Shown here in pieces: positions 62,581 through 64,000 of a DNA stretch of 64,000 nt. The notes below the pieces were generated by a model that did no database searches, had not been told where the DNA came from, and saw nothing but the letters and a program-made list of their open reading frames with translations. Position 1 is the first letter of the stretch, and the number at the start of each line of letters is the position of its first letter. Source of the DNA: DASPJR01 sp035628505 (lineage in GTDB: Bacteria > Planctomycetota > SZUA-567 > H5-PLA8). The stretch is taken from positions 62,001 to 126,000 of the forward strand of contig DASPJR010000088.1 of NCBI GenBank assembly GCA_035628505.1. The letters run 5' to 3'. The translations under genes and the position numbers were made by a program.

Positions 62581-64000
62581 CTAATCGCGCGAGCCGGCGA
62601 AAAAGAGCTGCAGCGCCTTCACCTCGTAGCCCTGAAGCATGCTCTCGATGCCGGTCACTGCCGCCTGCGCGCCGGCGATTGTGGTGATGCACGGAATATT
62701 GTGCGACACCATGGCCGTGCGGATCTTCGCTTCGTCGGTGTGATGGCCTTTGCCCGTCGGCGTATTAATGACCAGCGTGATGTCGCCATTCTTAACGAGA
62801 TCCAGCATGTTCGGCCGGCCTTCGCTGATCTTCTTGACTCGCTCGCTCTTGATCCCCTGCCGCGCGAGCGTCTTATGAGTGCCTTCGGTCGTGACAATCG
62901 TGAAACCAAGACGCACGAGCTGCTTGGCGAGCTGCACCGCGTCGCGCTTGTCGGCATCTGAAACCGAAAGGAATATTTTGCCTTTCGCCGGCAGAGTCTG
63001 CCCCGCCGCCATCTGCGCCTTGGCGAACGCGCGGCCGAAATCGGTATCGATACCCATGACTTCGCCGGTGGATTTCATCTCCGGCCCGAGCACCGTGTCG
63101 TTGCCCAGGAACTTATTGAACGGGAAAACGGATTCTTTAACACAGATGTGTTCAGGCACTGGCGCATGTGTAATGCCCTGCGACTTGAGCGACTCGCCAA
63201 CCATGCACTTGGCGGCGACCTTCGCCCACGGAACGCCTGTCGCCTTGCTGACGAAGGGAATCGTGCGGCTCGCGCGTGGGTTGACTTCGAGCACGTAGAT
63301 CGTCTCGCCTTTGACGGCGAACTGAATGTTCATCAGGCCGACGACTTTCAGCGCATACGCAAGGCGGCGCGTGATGTCGGTGATCTGCGCGATCTGGCTG
63401 TCGGAGAGGCTGTGCGGCGGAAGCGCCATCGCGGCGTCGCCTGAATGCGTGCCGGCTTCTTCGATGTGTTCGAGCACGCCCGCGAGCAGCACGTCGGTGC
63501 CGTCGGAGATCGCGTCGACGTCGACTTCGATGGCGTCTTCGAGGAACTTGTCGATCAACACCGGCGCGTCGGGGCCCGCTTCGAAGGCAGCCTCGACGTA
63601 CGGAACAAGCTTCGCCGGGTCGTAGCAGATTTCCATCGCGCGCCCGCCGAGCACGAAACTCGGACGCACAAGAACCGGATAACCGATGCGCGCCGCAACC
63701 TGCTTGGCTTCTTCGACCGTCGTGGCGGTGCTGCCGGGCGCCTGGTTGAGCTTCAGTTGATCGACGAGCACGTTGAATTTCTTGCGGTCTTCGGCGGCCT
63801 CGATCGATTCGACCGACGTGCCGATGATCTTCACGCCCGCGTCATGCAGGCGGCGCGCAAGATTCAGCGGCGTCTGGCCGCCGAACTGAACGATCGTTCC
63901 GTCCGGCTTGACCATGTCGTGAATGTTCATCACGTCTTCAAACGTGAGCGGCTCAAAGAAGAGCAGATCGGACGTGTCGTAGTCGGTCGAGACCGTCTCG
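62581..64000 (-). CDS. carB: Carbamoyl-phosphate synthase large subunit, C-terminal half (cut by right edge)
   Basis: The frame stays open to base 64000, beginning ETVSTDYDTSDLLFFEPLTFEDVMNIH, a hallmark of CarB just before the second ATP-grasp domain. That domain follows (KIIGTSVESIEAAEDRKKFN, PVLVRPSFVLGGRAMEI, VDAISDGTDVLLAGVLEHIEEAGTHSGDAAMALPP, VLEVNPRASRTIPFVSKATGV). The C-terminal methylglyoxal-synthase-like regulatory domain ends the protein (KIFLSVSDADKRDAVQLAKQLVRLGF, NGDITLVINTPTGKGHHTDEAKIRTAMVSHNIPCITTIAGA). About 472 residues are visible; the complete protein is usually near 1,070. It makes carbamoyl phosphate for pyrimidines and arginine. Confidence 0.95.
   Translation of the reverse strand, partial: ETVSTDYDTSDLLFFEPLTFEDVMNIHDMVKPDGTIVQFGGQTPLNLARRLHDAGVKIIGTSVESIEAAEDRKKFNVLVDQLKLNQAPGSTATTVEEAKQVAARIGYPVLVRPSFVLGGRAMEICYDPAKLVPYVEAAFEAGPDAPVLIDKFLEDAIEVDVDAISDGTDVLLAGVLEHIEEAGTHSGDAAMALPPHSLSDSQIAQITDITRRLAYALKVVGLMNIQFAVKGETIYVLEVNPRASRTIPFVSKATGVPWAKVAAKCMVGESLKSQGITHAPVPEHICVKESVFPFNKFLGNDTVLGPEMKSTGEVMGIDTDFGRAFAKAQMAAGQTLPAKGKIFLSVSDADKRDAVQLAKQLVRLGFTIVTTEGTHKTLARQGIKSERVKKISEGRPNMLDLVKNGDITLVINTPTGKGHHTDEAKIRTAMVSHNIPCITTIAGAQAAVTGIESMLQGYEVKALQLFFAGSRD

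Noticed and set aside
1..64000. tRNA, rRNA, integrase or phage genes
   Set aside because: I looked for tRNA-like T-loop words in the gaps and for transposase or integrase motifs in the open frames and saw none. A dedicated tRNA scan was not possible here.

Overview
The window is high-GC bacterial chromosome with tightly packed genes on both strands. The gene content points to the PVC superphylum, most likely a Planctomycetota-like lineage. The evidence is: Hanks-type Ser/Thr kinases (one fused to a formylglycine-generating-enzyme/SUMF1 domain), an ECF sigma factor coupled to a FecR-domain membrane protein, LamG and carbohydrate-binding secreted proteins, and two giant extracellular proteins built from putative-Ig (He_PIG) repeats. 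No rRNA, tRNA, CRISPR array, transposase or integrase was found. The taxonomic call is inference from family content, not from a marker gene.

Layout. (1) 1-1448, minus: the left edge cuts an operon with a zinc-ribbon membrane protein, a small ubiquitin-like beta-grasp protein ending in Gly-Gly plus an 11-residue tail, and the first nine codons of a translationally coupled next gene. This is the best candidate for an unusual system, but the decisive genes lie outside the window. (2) 1738-15243, minus: a LamG protein and a 4,115-residue repeat protein followed by a clear intrinsic terminator. (3) 15507-21271, minus: FecR-type anti-sigma/regulator, ECF sigma factor, a secreted carbon-nitrogen hydrolase with an N-terminal carbohydrate-binding-like domain, and citramalate synthase, separated by palindromic repeat clusters. 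(4) 21543-26934: two divergent Ser/Thr kinases. (5) 27208-29467: two unrecognised genes flanking a repeat-rich non-coding stretch. (6) 29503-39863: a complete phosphate regulon, phoB-phoR (minus) divergent from phoU, a GT-C/TPR membrane protein, and pstS-pstC-pstA-pstB (plus), with phased TTAAC-like direct repeats in front of pstS and between phoB and phoU. (7) 39946-43609: 6-phosphofructokinase, a LacI-family regulator broken by a single-base frameshift, and serine hydroxymethyltransferase, ending in a bidirectional terminator. (8) 43714-54206: a second large surface protein (temptin-like CxxCH domain, Ig, WD40-like propeller, PKD, He_PIG), a HEAT-repeat protein, an alpha/beta hydrolase and a 1,513-residue hybrid histidine kinase. 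(9) 54203-64000, minus: a compact series of carB (cut by the right edge), ugd, GT-C-like membrane protein, asnB, coaX, MnmE-like GTPase and a family-4 glycosyltransferase, with several stop/start overlaps.

How the parts work together: phoB/phoR, phoU and pst form one phosphate-sensing and uptake system. ECF sigma and FecR form a coupled regulatory pair. Ugd, AsnB and the glycosyltransferases suggest surface polysaccharide or glycoconjugate synthesis. The two giant proteins share a homologous C-terminal module, which suggests a common export or attachment route. Start codons were chosen by ribosome-binding sites and stop/start overlaps.
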